A stretch of DNA of 64,000 nucleotides from Polytrichum commune (taxonomy: Eukaryota; Streptophyta; Polytrichopsida; Polytrichales; Polytrichaceae), in the NCBI GenBank assembly GCA_950295325.1, contig OX485804.1, forward strand, positions 51,572,429 through 51,636,428, written 5' to 3'. Positions 22,210 through 32,859 of the stretch are shown here, in pieces. Position 1 is the stretch's first letter. The number at the start of each line of letters is the position of its first letter. The notes under the pieces are model-generated. The model was not told the origin of the DNA. It saw only the letters and a list, made by a program, of their open reading frames with translations, and did not search any database. The translations under genes were made by a program, and so were the position numbers.

Positions 22210-23620
22210 AAGAAGACGGACACACAATCAGCATATTAATAGTCAACCACAGTGATTGGACATCACAACAACTCCCAATCACCACATACACAAACCTACA
22301 TACATGAGCAACCATCCCTCCTCATGCTATACATTACGACCCCACACCAAAATGGCCAAAATATTATAAACGCGTGGAGACATCCCTAACATCAATAATA
22401 TGCATACATAATCAAACAAACTTAATAACAAACCTACAAACCCCACATGAACTACACCAAGTTCTTATGAACACAATTAGCACACACATAGATACATACC
22501 CCATCACCCCCCCCCCCCACACACACACACTACAATGTCAAATTCTCCAAGACATGGAAACATGCCCCCAAAATTAACATTCCCAACCTAAAAAAACAAC
22601 ACAGAGACACCACTACCAACCAAATACAATCACATCCACCCCCTTCGATACCATCCACAACAATGTATCTATAGATACGGCTCATTTATTCCACCCACCA
22701 AAAACTTTGAAGACCAAGTAGTGGGCAATACAATTGGCTCGGGAGTCTACAACCCCAATAACAACACCCAAATAGCCCAAATACCGATATGCACAATACA
22801 TGGCCAACCACATGAAAAATATTTTTTGGCCCCTCACACATCCAAACCCCAACTGCATGCTATGCCACCTCAATGACATCAACACATGGCCCCACTTATT
22901 ATCAACATGCGAACACCCATGCTTAAAAGGCTTAAGAATTACAAAGCAATACACCTCATTACCCAGACATTACAAGCTAACATAAACACCCAAATCCTCA
23001 CACTAACCAATGCAGGCAACCTTAATAACAAACCCCCTGAACAAACAATCCTAGACTGGCTCATTAAATGTACATGTCCACAAAGGGCATGCAATTGTCA
23101 AGCCATAGTACGACTAGATAGCCTATGCAATCAGAGCCCTAAACCACACACAAACACCTAAAAATGGTATGGTAGTCATATATGGTATTTGTAATTGTCA
23201 TATGATTGTGGGGTGAACAATCTTAGACCCGAAATATTATGCATCCTCGGAGCCCCACCTACAGATTGACCATCCTTCACACCCAACCCAAACCTCAAAG
23301 TACAAATATTTGAATTCACTTACTACAACAACAGATTCCCCATAGAAGCCACCAACCGAAAACTTGACAAATATGCCATCCTCCACCCACTCTTATCCCA
23401 ACTAGGGTGGATTGTACTAACACCTATTATAATCACAACAAAAATAAGGGGCACTATGCATTCAACAACTGTTAATGTCCTCCAAGACCTACAAATCCCT
23501 AACTTTTAAATCTATAAACGGATGGAATCCTTCTCCCAAATTGCTATAAGGTACCTAAAACACATAATCCTAAAAAAAAGGAACTTAGAAAAAAACACAA
23601 GCCCTGGTCCACTTGACTAA
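22210..23620 (+). pseudogene. LINE ORF2 3' part: RNase H remnant, zinc knuckle, C-terminal domain
   Basis: After HTISILIVNHSDW the frame is interrupted by stops. An RNase H start is visible at about 22670 (IYRYGSFIPPTKN, with the catalytic Asp replaced by Tyr). It jumps near 22800, across a deletion, to FWPLTHPNPNCMLCHLND, then HLLSTCEHPCLKGLRI. A C-terminal segment follows to about 23617 (LKVQIFEFTYYNNRF, HPLLSQLGWIV). The homologous parts of the 46.0-47.5 kb copy show the same order. Defective. Confidence 0.7.
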
Positions 23621-23702
23621 ACACACTTACTAACACTAAAACCCAAAACTAACGTAAAAAACCAAAACTAACATAGAACACAAAGCCCTACCACTAACCA
23701 CA

Positions 23703-24968
23703 TGGGGGCGTTAAACTCTCCCCCACAAACTTTTTTGGGGAGGTAGATTTGGCCAAGGGCAACTGCCCGTCCATAATACGCAGATTTTATGGACCCGACC
23801 GAAAACTGCTGCTTGCTCCTTCGACTTTGGAAAAATCATTGCCCTTGCATTCTTGAAGGCCACTTGTCCACAAATCTCATATTGAGTACACTTCACCTTC
23901 AAGGTCCAAAATCCAATATATAAGTTCATTTCCATTGAATAATTAAGCAATTGACTGAGATTTCATTTTCAAAGTGAAACCACCAATAAAGTGTGTAATT
24001 AACTTGGAAGTCCAGAATATTACAAAACCCTCATTAGCACTAGGGTTATAATTTTCATGACTATCATTGAAAGGGTCTTTGTCATTCTAAAGTGGAACTA
24101 AAATTAGTGATTTATTTATAATATGTTAAATATTATAGTCTAGTTAATACCTTCTACTTTTACAAAGTATTCTTATGCATTTGAACTAATCAAGTGTGAT
24201 TGAATGTAACTAAGTGTAATTAATTTTGATTGATCCTAATGAAGCCCATTTAAATAAATAAAAAAGTATGCTTAACAAATTAATCAAGCCTAATGAATTA
24301 TAAAATGTACCTACTGGAATTAATCATGATTTACTGGAATCAATTCCAGTAGGTACATTTTATAATTAATTAAGCTTAATTAATCTGGTAAGCATACTTT
24401 CTGATTTAATTGGGCTTGATTAGGAATAATCAAAATTAATTAGACTTAGTTACATTCAATCACACTTTATTAGTTCAAATGCATAAGAATACTTTGTGAA
24501 AGTAGAAGGTATTAACTAGATTATAATATTTAACATATTATAAATAAATCACTAATTTTAGTTCCATTTTAGAATGACAAAGACCCTTTCAATGATAAGT
24601 CACAAGATTTACAACCTCAATGCTAATGAGGGTTTTGTAATATTTTTGACTTTAAAGTTAATTACATTCTTTATTGGCGGTTTCACTTTGAAAATAAAAT
24701 ACCAGTCAATTGCTAAGTTATTCAATGGAAGTGAACTTATATATTGGATTTTGGACCTTGAAGGTGAAGTGCACTCAATATGGAATTTGTGGATAAGTGG
24801 CCTTCAAGAATGCAAGGGCAGTGATTTTTTTGAAATCGGGCGGGCGGGCAACAATTTTCTGTCAAGGCCAAAAAATATGGATTTTCTAGACAGGTGGTTG
24901 CCCCTACATGAATCCTCCTCCCCCGAAAAGTTCGTTGGGGTGGTAGGGGGGGAGTTTAACATCCCCCC
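23703..24968. mobile_element. Foldback element, two arms of about 0.6 kb
   Basis: Two arms of about 610-620 bp (about 23704-24320 and 24345-24968) are inverted copies of each other around a very short centre. The ends are G-rich (GGGGGCGTTAAACTCTCCCC on the left; GGGGGGATGTTAAACTCCCC on the right, read inward). A probable 9-bp target duplication with one mismatch flanks it: CTAACCACA at 23694-23702 and CTAACCGCA at 24969-24977. A transcript would form a long near-perfect hairpin. The 132-codon ORF in the right arm is not considered real. The family recurs as one arm at 18118-18510. Confidence 0.85.
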
Positions 24969-24979
24969 CTAACCGCACA

Positions 24980-25910
24980 GTACGTCCACCTATGAAGATA
25001 AGCACTAAGGGCCAAGTTCCATGTACCGTCCCAGACTATTTTTTAAGTGGGTGAGAAACGGGTGATGTCACCCATTTAATGGAGGGGTACTTCTATGTGG
25101 GGTGCCGGTGTATTATGATTTCCTACTTTCTCACCAAATTTGGTGAGTGATGAGATATCACACTTTATGAAGGTGACGGGCAATGAAGGTCATCATCATT
25201 TAACTTTTGATATTTGATTTGCACATGAATTTTTGTACATTTATTGAATGAATTCCAAATTATGTGTTCTTGGTGTCCATAGGTTGGTACCAATGTCATC
25301 TATGGGAATATATAAACATTTCTATATTTTACTTTAAGTTGAAATCATGATGGTACGTTGTTTATAAGTGATTTCTGATACATTTGAATAGTCTTTGAAT
25401 TCTTTTTATTAAACCCGACACTTACTATCACATTACATTTTATATATGTATTGTTTTTTATTAAGATCCAAACATCATGAAATAAACGCTCCCACGAGTT
25501 CGCTTTAGTTCACGATGAAAACTCCTACAATATAACATACAATCATCTTCTATCTCTTCTTTCCTTTACATTTCTTTCCTTTTCATTTGAATAGTAACGA
25601 AACGCTTGTTCATGCATTAATAAACTCAAGAGAGTAATAGTTAATACTAATATTACATCACACTTTGCAAAATCTCATATAGGTGATTGATGTGTACCTT
25701 GCCCTTCACTAAAGAGTACCACTACACCGCAAGGAGCCCTAGGGGTACCCCCTGAAAAGAAAGTACTTGAAGAACAATATGGCCTTAGGGTGTACCCAAC
25801 GTGACCGGCCGATCCGGTCACCGGAGCTCTCTAACCGGCACATGTCCTTACTTTGACCATTAGGACGACCAGTCCTTACACAATGTACACCCATCCATGG
25901 GGGGTACTTG
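24980..25910. other. Intergenic, nothing recognised
   Basis: AT-rich in the first part, with a GC-richer stretch at 25790-25880 (GACCGGCCGATCCGGTCACC, partly palindromic). No gene is supported. Confidence 0.4.
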
Positions 25911-25913
25911 TCC

Positions 25914-26690
25914 TTGGGTGAGGGGGATGGCCACATGGCACCAACCTTTTCCCACCCATTTATTTTTCAGAAAATGGACGGGGACCATACATGCAACCTC
26001 GCCCTGAGTTGGCCCCACACTCATGCTCAAGCGAAGATGAGAGGTGGACAAACATAACATGACAAGGTACAAAACCATGACGCTCCTTTTTCTTTTCTTT
26101 TCTTTCTTTGCAAATAGTGACATGCAATGTCGTACAAAACGAACGTGGCAGTGATTTTTGAGGGACTCCTCACACCATCCACTTAATTTGGGCACCATCC
26201 GTCAACATCTCCCCGGCATTTATTTCTAAACATAATCCCTGCAATTTCAGGGCTGGAACCAGACGGGAAGTTTGGTGCGATCGTGCATAATTCGCCGTCA
26301 TAAAAAACTAACCTCGGGTGAGGGGGATGGGCACATCGCACCACCCTTTTCCCATCTGCCCACTCATTTATTTTTCAAAAAAAAGACCGGGACCGTTACA
26401 TGAAACCTTGCCCTAAGCTGACCCCACACTCATGCTCAAGCGAAGATGAGAAAGGTGAACAAACATAACATGTCAAGATTAAAATAAAAAAAACCATGAC
26501 ATTCCTTTTTCTTTTCTTTATGTTCTTTGCAAATAGTGACATGCAATGTCGTACGAAATGAAGATTTTTAGTGAGGGACTCATCACACCATCCGCTTTGG
26601 ACACCATCCGTCAGCATCTCCCCCCAACTTCAGGACTGGAACCGGACGGAAAGTTTGGTGTGATCGGGCAGAATTCGCCGTCATCGAAAA
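25914..26690. repeat. Direct duplication of about 400 bp upstream of the reductase gene
   Basis: About 25914-26309 and 26314-26690 share, in order, GGGTGAGGGGGATGG, CCCATTTATTTTTCA, CCCCACACTCATGCTCAAGC, GAAGATGAGA, AACAAACATAACATG, TTTGCAAATAGTGACATGCA, ATGTCGTAC, CACACCATCC and AAGTTTGGTG...GATCG. Each unit ends in the same AAGTTTGGTGTGATCG motif as the small MITE at 15606. It lies 0.5-1.3 kb upstream of the start codon. Confidence 0.8.
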
Positions 26691-27195
26691 CTAGCGTGTC
26701 CGTTTATCTGTAGCTACACATCCGGCCTCATATCCTTCCGGCCATTCACAAACAAGCAAGCTCGTGTCCCAAGCAAGCAATGTCCGCACTGCTCTGACAA
26801 ATTCTTAGAACGGATCTTCAGCGCCCCCGCATTCTCAGCATGCTCCCTTCAAATGCCACATCCAAACCAGAAAAGGAAAGTGAACTTGCAGACTTCATCA
26901 GTCGAAAGATTCGTCTTTTTCCTCAGAAATAGGGACCGAGGCATTCATCCAAGCCCAGCTAGAGGAGCGCAAGCAGGCAGGGTGGAGAATCATCGAAGTT
27001 GGACACTCCAAGGATTTGAATCTCAGTTCCCTTGAACGAACGTTGTGGGTTCATCCCGACAGTAGAAATAATTCTTCGGTGACCTCACAGATTTGATCCT
27101 CCAAGGCCATCATCGTTCGACCAGTTACTTTTGACCAAGAGTGACCACACCGGATTCAGATTTTTGGTAGGAAATCTGAATTGCACACTCAGAAC

Positions 27196-29340
27196 ATGCC
27201 GATGATGATGGGAACAGTTCACTGCGTGTCAATTTCCAATATTGTTCGCCTTCCTTGTCATGTCAAACCTCATGTCAAATTCTCACCACATGCATACGCA
27301 AGACCAATATTCCCCACACAAGCTCTATGTGGACCATTTGTGCCATCAAAGCTCGGAGCTTCTGGAGCTCAAGGACTTCCTGGTGTTTGTAGGTTGCAGG
27401 AGGCAAGGAAGGAAACTCGAAGATTCACCGGCGGTGATGGGAAGACGAGGAATACGGTTACAGCAATGGCACAGCTACCAGGCTTGTTTCCGAACCCGGA
27501 AGGATGGTTAGTTGTTGCGTTGGAGCTGGTGATGTTGTATAAGGGGCTGACTACTGGGTACAATGAAGCCATGGGGAGTAAGAATTTGGGATACTCCAAG
27601 TTTGCCAACACCGGTGCGGAGGAGGTGGACAAGAAGACAAGGATCCCGGGCAAGTGGGGGATGTTGCTATTGTATGCTCCTGCTGCTCTTCTTGGCTCCA
27701 TTTTCCTGGCACACAGGCTTGGCTTGATTTCACTTACCCCAGTGGCTGAGCTTTTTGGAGCTTCCGGTGTTGCAGCAACATTGCAGAGCGCGGTGGAGTT
27801 TCCAGACCTCCGTGTCTTGCTTGTCACTTCGGCTTTGACCATTCATTTCTGGAAACGAGTTCTTGAGGTACGAAATCTACATAATCTCTTGCAACTCATG
27901 GATTGAGATACTCCTCCGGCTCAGTAATGTGAAGTTTATCTGTGAATAAGGTTCCCATTAGGTTTAGGTGATGTGTATGCACAGGAAATGCGTTGCACCG
28001 GCAATGTGTCCGAGTTGCTTTATTTGTTTATCTTGCATCTAATCCTAATGTAGAGTTCATTGCATTCATCCTGCTTCAAGGCTTTCCTCGCCTCATTGTG
28101 CACTTTCTTGAGGTATTAATATCTCGGAGGGACTGGACTGTATGTATGAATTGGGATGTTCCACGGGCACTGTGTGGATTAGGTTTTGGTGATGCGTGTG
28201 CAGAGGAAAATGCAATGCACCGCAATTTGTCCGAGTTGCTTTCTTATCTTGCATGTGAATCCAGCGCAGCATTCATTGCATTTGTTTTCCACGCTGATAC
28301 AAGGCTCGCCTCGCCTCGCCTCGCTGTGCGCTTTCTTGGAGCAGTGTGGCAAACAAATGCAATGAATGCTGCGTTTACATTTGCGTTGCAGGATAAGAAG
28401 GTCATAGCAACTAGGACACATTTCCAAAGCATACATTTCTCTGAGTGTTTTCTTTCATCTTTGCATTGAAGCAAGCGTGCATTGCCCCATATCTTGAGTG
28501 TTTGTTTCTCTCTTCTTTGCACATAACCTGGACTTCTCTTTGGAGTCAACCTTGCATAATCCACCATATCTCGACCTCACTGTGCGCTATTTAGAGCAGG
28601 TGGCAGAAGCGGACTGCAATTCCAAGGCTTTTCTCTCTACTGTTTTCTTCTCATCTTTGCCCCATCTTTGCATTCAAGCTTGCAATTCATTCGGCATCTC
28701 CTAACCCTCGCTCTGCACTTTCCCAGAGCGGGTGACAAAGAGGACTGCAATTCCAAGCCATTTCTTCTCTCTAGTGTTTTCTTCTTCTCATCTTTGCATG
28801 CAAGCTTGTATTTCAGTCGCCATCTCCTCTCCTAACCCTCGAGCTGTGGACATGTGCCTGTTGCAGTGTCTCTTTGTGCACAAATTTTCAGGGAGCACGG
28901 TGCTCAAAGACGCTATTTCCATCTCAGCGGGATACTTCTTCTATGTAGTCACATACATTTACATTCAACTGCTGTCCTCCAGTCTTCCCGCACCATCGCC
29001 AGACCTCATGTACTTGGGACTGGCACTCTTCACCATCGGCCTCACGGGGAATGCATACCACCACTGGCTCCTGGCCAATCTCAGAAAGCCTGGTGACACC
29101 AAGAAGTACGTGATTCCCACCGGTGGATTGTTCGATGAGCTAGTTTGCCCTCACTACGCCTTCGAGATCCTGGACTTCATTGGGATTGCACTCATGTGCC
29201 AGACCATCCTGGGATGGTGCAACACATCGTTCGTTGTGTTCTACCTCCTGGGACGTACTCTACAGACCAAAAAATGGTACCTCAAGAAGGTGGATGGCTT
29301 CCCTGAAACAAGGAAGCTCCTCATTCCCAGGATCTTCTAA
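27196..29340 (+). CDS. Steroid 5-alpha-reductase-family membrane oxidoreductase, two exons
   Basis: Exon 1 is 27196-27867 and exon 2 is 28867-29340. GT at 27868 and AG at 28865-28866 join FWKRVLE to CLFVHKFSG in phase 0. From the ATG at 27196 the product is 381 residues; from the ATG at 27466 it is 291, the usual family length. The C-terminal half is the 3-oxo-5-alpha-steroid 4-dehydrogenase domain: GNAYHHWLLANLRKPGD, KKYVIPTGGLFDELVCPHYA, FEILDFIGIAL, and the ending KKWYLKKVDGFPETRKLLIP. Several hydrophobic helices indicate an integral membrane, NADPH-dependent reductase. It resembles the plant group typified, from memory, by Arabidopsis At5g16010, whose substrate is unclear, more than DET2 or polyprenol reductase. 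The 90 residues before Met-27466 are basic, Ser/Pro-rich and acid-poor; they may be a plastid transit peptide or untranslated leader. The intron and the 3' flank contain duplicated segments. Confidence 0.85.
27960..28860. repeat. Duplicated segments in the reductase intron
   Basis: AGGTTTAGGTGATGTGTATGCA...GGAAATGCGTTGCACCG and GTCCGAGTTGCTTT recur at about 27960-28090 and 28180-28330. A second module (GGACTGCAATTCCAAG, TTTTCTTCT, CATCTTTGCATGCAAGCTTG, CATCTCC, CTAACCCTCG) recurs at about 28610-28720 and 28738-28850. The second module abuts the acceptor of exon 2. Confidence 0.65.
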
Positions 29341-30450
29341 GCTTGGAAGTTTTTCTGTGTGTTGTAGTGATGACATGTGTACATGTAGCACTTCCATCCT
29401 CTGTTGTATTATAGGTGTAAATGTAGTGTACAATACCTCTGGCAAACCACCGTGCTCTTGATTCAAATGCTACGAAGCTGCCGTTTCAAACTGAGTGGAG
29501 TTAGATTGCAGTTAGATTTAACTGATTACAACAACTACAATATGTTTATCTCAGGATATGACACTCTTGAATAAAAGTTTTGTTTGCAGTTCACTGTGGT
29601 GATGATAAGCTCTTCACATGGAAAAATGAGGATTTCCGATTACCTCAACAGGGAGATCATGAGCCATGTGTTTGGATTTTGCTGTATGTAGATTGTGGTC
29701 TACAAGCCCCAGTTTTGGATTCTCGGAAGATGTCAGGAAGATCCTCTTCTCCCAAGATATTCTAAGCTTGAGTGCAGCGAATCTACTATAATACAAAAGT
29801 TATAATTGTAGTGGACAATTCGTCTGCCAAACTACTGTGCTCTTGGCATGATGACAATTAGCAAGGACAGCTGCAAACCTACCAAGCTCTTGGGATTGGA
29901 GTTAGAATCTGATCACAATGATATCTGTAATATGCCTACCTTGGGACATGATGCTCTTAAGCATGAATATTGTTTTCAACTCACTGTGGTCATGAGCTGT
30001 TCACTTGAACAAAATGTGATTCAATCTGGAAATGAGGATTTCAAGGAGACGAGCCCTGTGTCTGGAATTGCTGTATGTATATTACAGTCCAGAAGTACCA
30101 CTTTTGGATACTCGGAAGGCAAGGAGATGCTCATTCCCAGGATCTTTAAAGATTTCATCGGTGATGTGTACAAGCATATCCATCCTCTGTTAACATTGTA
30201 TTCTAGGTGCAAATGTCGTGTATGATTCCTCTGGCAAATCACCATGCTCTTTATGGAAATCAGCAAAGGAGATATTCAAAACTACTGCAAGCTGTTGGTA
30301 TTGGAGTCAGAAACTGAGCACAACAGAATCTGGACATGTTTACCTTGGGACCCAAACCTCTTCAATGGCCATGAGCTCTTCACTCTGAGCAAACTTGAGT
30401 CAATCTGATAATGAGGATTTTAATTTACCGCAACAGGGAAATTCAGAGGC
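29300..30450. repeat. Three diverged copies of the reductase 3' end, about 380-400-bp units
   Basis: The end of the coding exon and its 3' flank recur downstream. Coding-end remnants lie at 29300-29345 (the true stop), about 29720-29775 and about 30100-30165; the last still reads KEMLIPRIF in frame. Each is followed by CATCCTCTGTT..., GGTGTAAATGT.GTGTA, CTCTGGCAAACCACC.TGCTCTT, and later AATGAGGATTT (about 29626, 30032 and 30411) and GTGTTTGGATTT. The copies are diverged and non-functional. Confidence 0.75.
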
Positions 30451-32540
30451 ACGTGTTTGGATTTTGTATGTTTTTGAAGAAATTGAGCAGCTTTTGTTGG
30501 CTTTATACCTGGTCATTTTTCAGGTGATGTGGGTTTCCTGCACAGACAAATGTCGACATGGAAATAAGAATCTGAAATCTGGGAAGAAATCAGAAACATG
30601 TGATAAGTTGAGGTGTTGGATTTGCAATCAGCCTCCTGTTAGATTCCAATCTAGCTTTCAATTACGCTTCAGATTCTTCCTTAGCTACTGAAAAAAATGA
30701 GCTGAATCTGGAGATCTGGAAGTGACTTTTATTGGGTTGCATCACCTTGTTGCCTTTTTATAACATGAATTGATGATTTTCACCTAGCTATTGAAATAAC
30801 TAAATAAATGCACATAGTGTAACATGATGCTCAATGACTACGAGCCATTTGTATGGTTCAAGGATTTTAAATTGCCACTGGCATACGTGCTACACTGGCC
30901 TTAAATTAGTCCGGGCCTCACAGTCTTTGCAGGCATACATCATCGCACTCTGAAGAACTTGAGCTCCCTTTGGAACTTTTGTAGGTTTCACCTGATTGCA
31001 TTCAATCTAAAATGATGTACATGACCTTCTCGCAGAACCCGAGACTGGACGTTCATTTTTGAGGACAACAGAGCATGAACTGGTAACTGATTATTTGGAG
31101 TAGGAAATTACGAGTAGATATTGAGCTGGTAGATTTGAACAATGTCTATATGCACTGATATTGAGGGTTGAGGGCTGGGGGTTCAGAGTTAAGGGTTTAA
31201 GGAGCCACATATCATCAGAAGTATGCTGAAATGCAAGAGTGAATCGCGTTCCCATTTCTTTTCCCTTTCCAAGACTTTCTTTTCCTTGATCAGTTTGAAG
31301 GTTCAATTTCGTTGTGAATTTGAGTAGTGCTGATTAGCAATTCAACCTGTTGTTTTGAGATGAGCTTTGTTGAAGCAGACTTTATATCAGACAATGATTG
31401 TCGGCATTGAAGGCTGAACCTGAAGTGGAATTTGAAGAGTGTAGGAAATTCCGTGTTTGGGTACAGGCAATTGCTCCTTATAGCTAAAAAAATAAAATAA
31501 AAATAGAGGAAGTGGACATCACCCATCCCCTCTGCATGATGGATAAATAACTCAAGAAACTTGAATTTGCTGGAACTAGAAGTTACGTTTCCCCTATGAA
31601 ACTCAAACTTTATGCCAATCTCAGATTCTCCATTGTTCCTTTTCTTACATTTTCCCTTCTGATTCCTTCACATTCTGTCTAGGAATCATGATGGATTGCA
31701 TACGAGTATGCTGCCATATGGATTCCATGTTATGCAAAAGCCTGTAATAAATTCAATCCAGTTTAAGTGTCAAGGAATCTATTCTAAGTATTATGTTTAG
31801 TGTCATAAGGTATTTTATGTCACTGTGGTAATTTTTTGGATGACACTTCTTATGAATAAGTGAACAAATATTGTCATGGATGATCGATGAGGTCATCCAT
31901 TGGCCAAAACCCTACCTTCACTTGTCAGCAATTTTGTAATGAAATATTGTCATGGAGGATTGAAATTTGGATGACAAATCACTTGGTAAGTGACAGTAAT
32001 TGCAACACTGTAGATCTATAATCCCCGAAATATTTACAACGAATGACAAATAACGTTGGGTTAACATTTAGTGTTGGTGACACTACACCGCGGTTTACAA
32101 TCAGTATTGAGCAAGACATTTAGAATTGGTGACACTAAATATCATGTTTAGTGTACCATTTGAATTTAGGCTTGCAAAATCCACACCCTGTTGCCAGCCA
32201 ATCGCATCTTCATCTTCTGTTATGTTTCTCTTCACTTATGGTGCTATAGTGCAGTCATGTAGGCCTAACTTCACACACCATTACTAAGTAAGAGGTCTTC
32301 TTCTCACTTCTAGTATTGGATACATCCTCTATGCTCTATAATATTTGAGGTATATCAATTGTTGACATCTCTCTGTTTTGATAAGATTGAGTCACGTGCG
32401 TTAAGAGCAGACAATCGGAGCTCATATTCGAACTGAAAACTCTACGGTCTTAGGGATCTGAATTTTTATTCTTGAATCTCTCACTCTCTCCACATGTTGG
32501 GCCCACAAAATAGGCTCAACCTATTATATAATATTATGTA
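30451..32540. other. Intergenic region downstream of the reductase gene
   Basis: No gene is supported. GTGACACTAAATATCATGTTTAGTGTAC at about 32130-32160 recurs near 34530; TTTAGTGTCA motifs also occur at about 31797 and 60070, suggesting a short dispersed repeat. Confidence 0.4.
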
Positions 32541-32543
32541 TTA

Positions 32544-32669
32544 GGTAATCGTTTTATTGGAACCGGTTATCGGTGCAGAACCGGTTCTGTCAAGGTGGCA
32601 AGCCTGCGGGCGAGCCAGCTTGACAGAACCGATTCTGCACCGATAACCGGTTCCAATAAAACGATTACC
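32544..32669. repeat. Palindromic element, 126 bp
   Basis: The left arm GGTAATCGTTTTATTGGAAC is followed by CGGTTATCGGTGCAGAACCG, then TTCTGTCAAG. The right arm is its inverse complement with one mismatch. The loop is about 25 bp. A shortened form lies at 42528-42587. Confidence 0.8.
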
Positions 32670-32671
32670 GG

Positions 32672-32856
32672 ACGTAATTGGTTGGCCGCTTTTGTTGAGC
32701 CGCACATGTGACCTAAACAGTGGGTCACCTCTCACCATAACCGATTTAGATGATCATAACCGGCTGGGATGTCGAGATTATCGTCTGCAAACCTGTGTGC
32801 TCAGAGCCAATCGTGTAGTGCCACCTCGGCGAAACAAAGCGGCCAACCGGTTACGT
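32672..32856. mobile_element. MITE-like element with GGTTGGCCGCTTTGTT ends
   Basis: Starts ACGTAATTGGTTGGCCGCTT and ends AAGCGGCCAACCGGTTACGT, an inverted repeat of about 25 bp with few mismatches. The whole unit, together with the neighbouring palindrome, recurs in opposite orientation at 42343-42587. No coding capacity. Confidence 0.75.
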
Positions 32857-32859
32857 GTT

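Larger units (their letters stand above)
16600..23703 (+). mobile_element. 5'-truncated LINE split by two nested transposons
   Basis: One non-LTR retrotransposon is present in three pieces: about 16600-17814, 21581-21845 and 22210-23703. In order it encodes the region behind the reverse transcriptase (GGSLHLPKLKQQ, then RSPIAITFFLLEREYEIH), a linker with WGPQVINLCQW, an unidentified domain (DIIFGSLGHAKSSKWKGIGL), a remnant RNase H start (GSFIPPTKN), a zinc knuckle (CMLCHLND...HLLSTCEHP) and a C-terminal domain (VQIFEFTYYNNRF...). The palm of the reverse transcriptase is absent, so the copy is truncated at its 5' end. It has a stop near 16689, a frameshift near 16890-16950, the lost RNase H aspartate (IYRYGSF) and a deletion that removes most of RNase H. 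The reading frame continues exactly across both insertion sites. The sense strand is very rich in A and C. Confidence 0.8.

Noticed and set aside
21520-23620. DIRS-type retroelement, because a methyltransferase-like domain was suspected
   Set aside because: No tyrosine recombinase is seen; the zinc knuckle, C-terminal domain, 5' truncation and variable target duplication fit a LINE.
16600-23703. Reading the 280-codon ORF at 16895-17734 as a host gene
   Set aside because: Its neighbours in frame and order are retrotransposon domains, and upstream and downstream pieces are broken like a dead LINE.
24574-24972. 132-codon ORF in the right arm of the foldback element
   Set aside because: It is non-coding palindromic DNA: the other arm is the inverse complement and the related arm at 18118 has no matching open frame.
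28732-28866. Upstream extension of reductase exon 2 as coding sequence
   Set aside because: The frame is open by chance; the acceptor TTGCAG at 28861-28866 gives the family sequence CLFVHKFSG directly, and the preceding part is a duplicated intron module.
32544-32669. Palindrome considered as a structured RNA gene or tRNA-derived SINE
   Set aside because: No A/B box or tRNA cloverleaf; copies behave like a mobile palindrome, with size variation at the centre.
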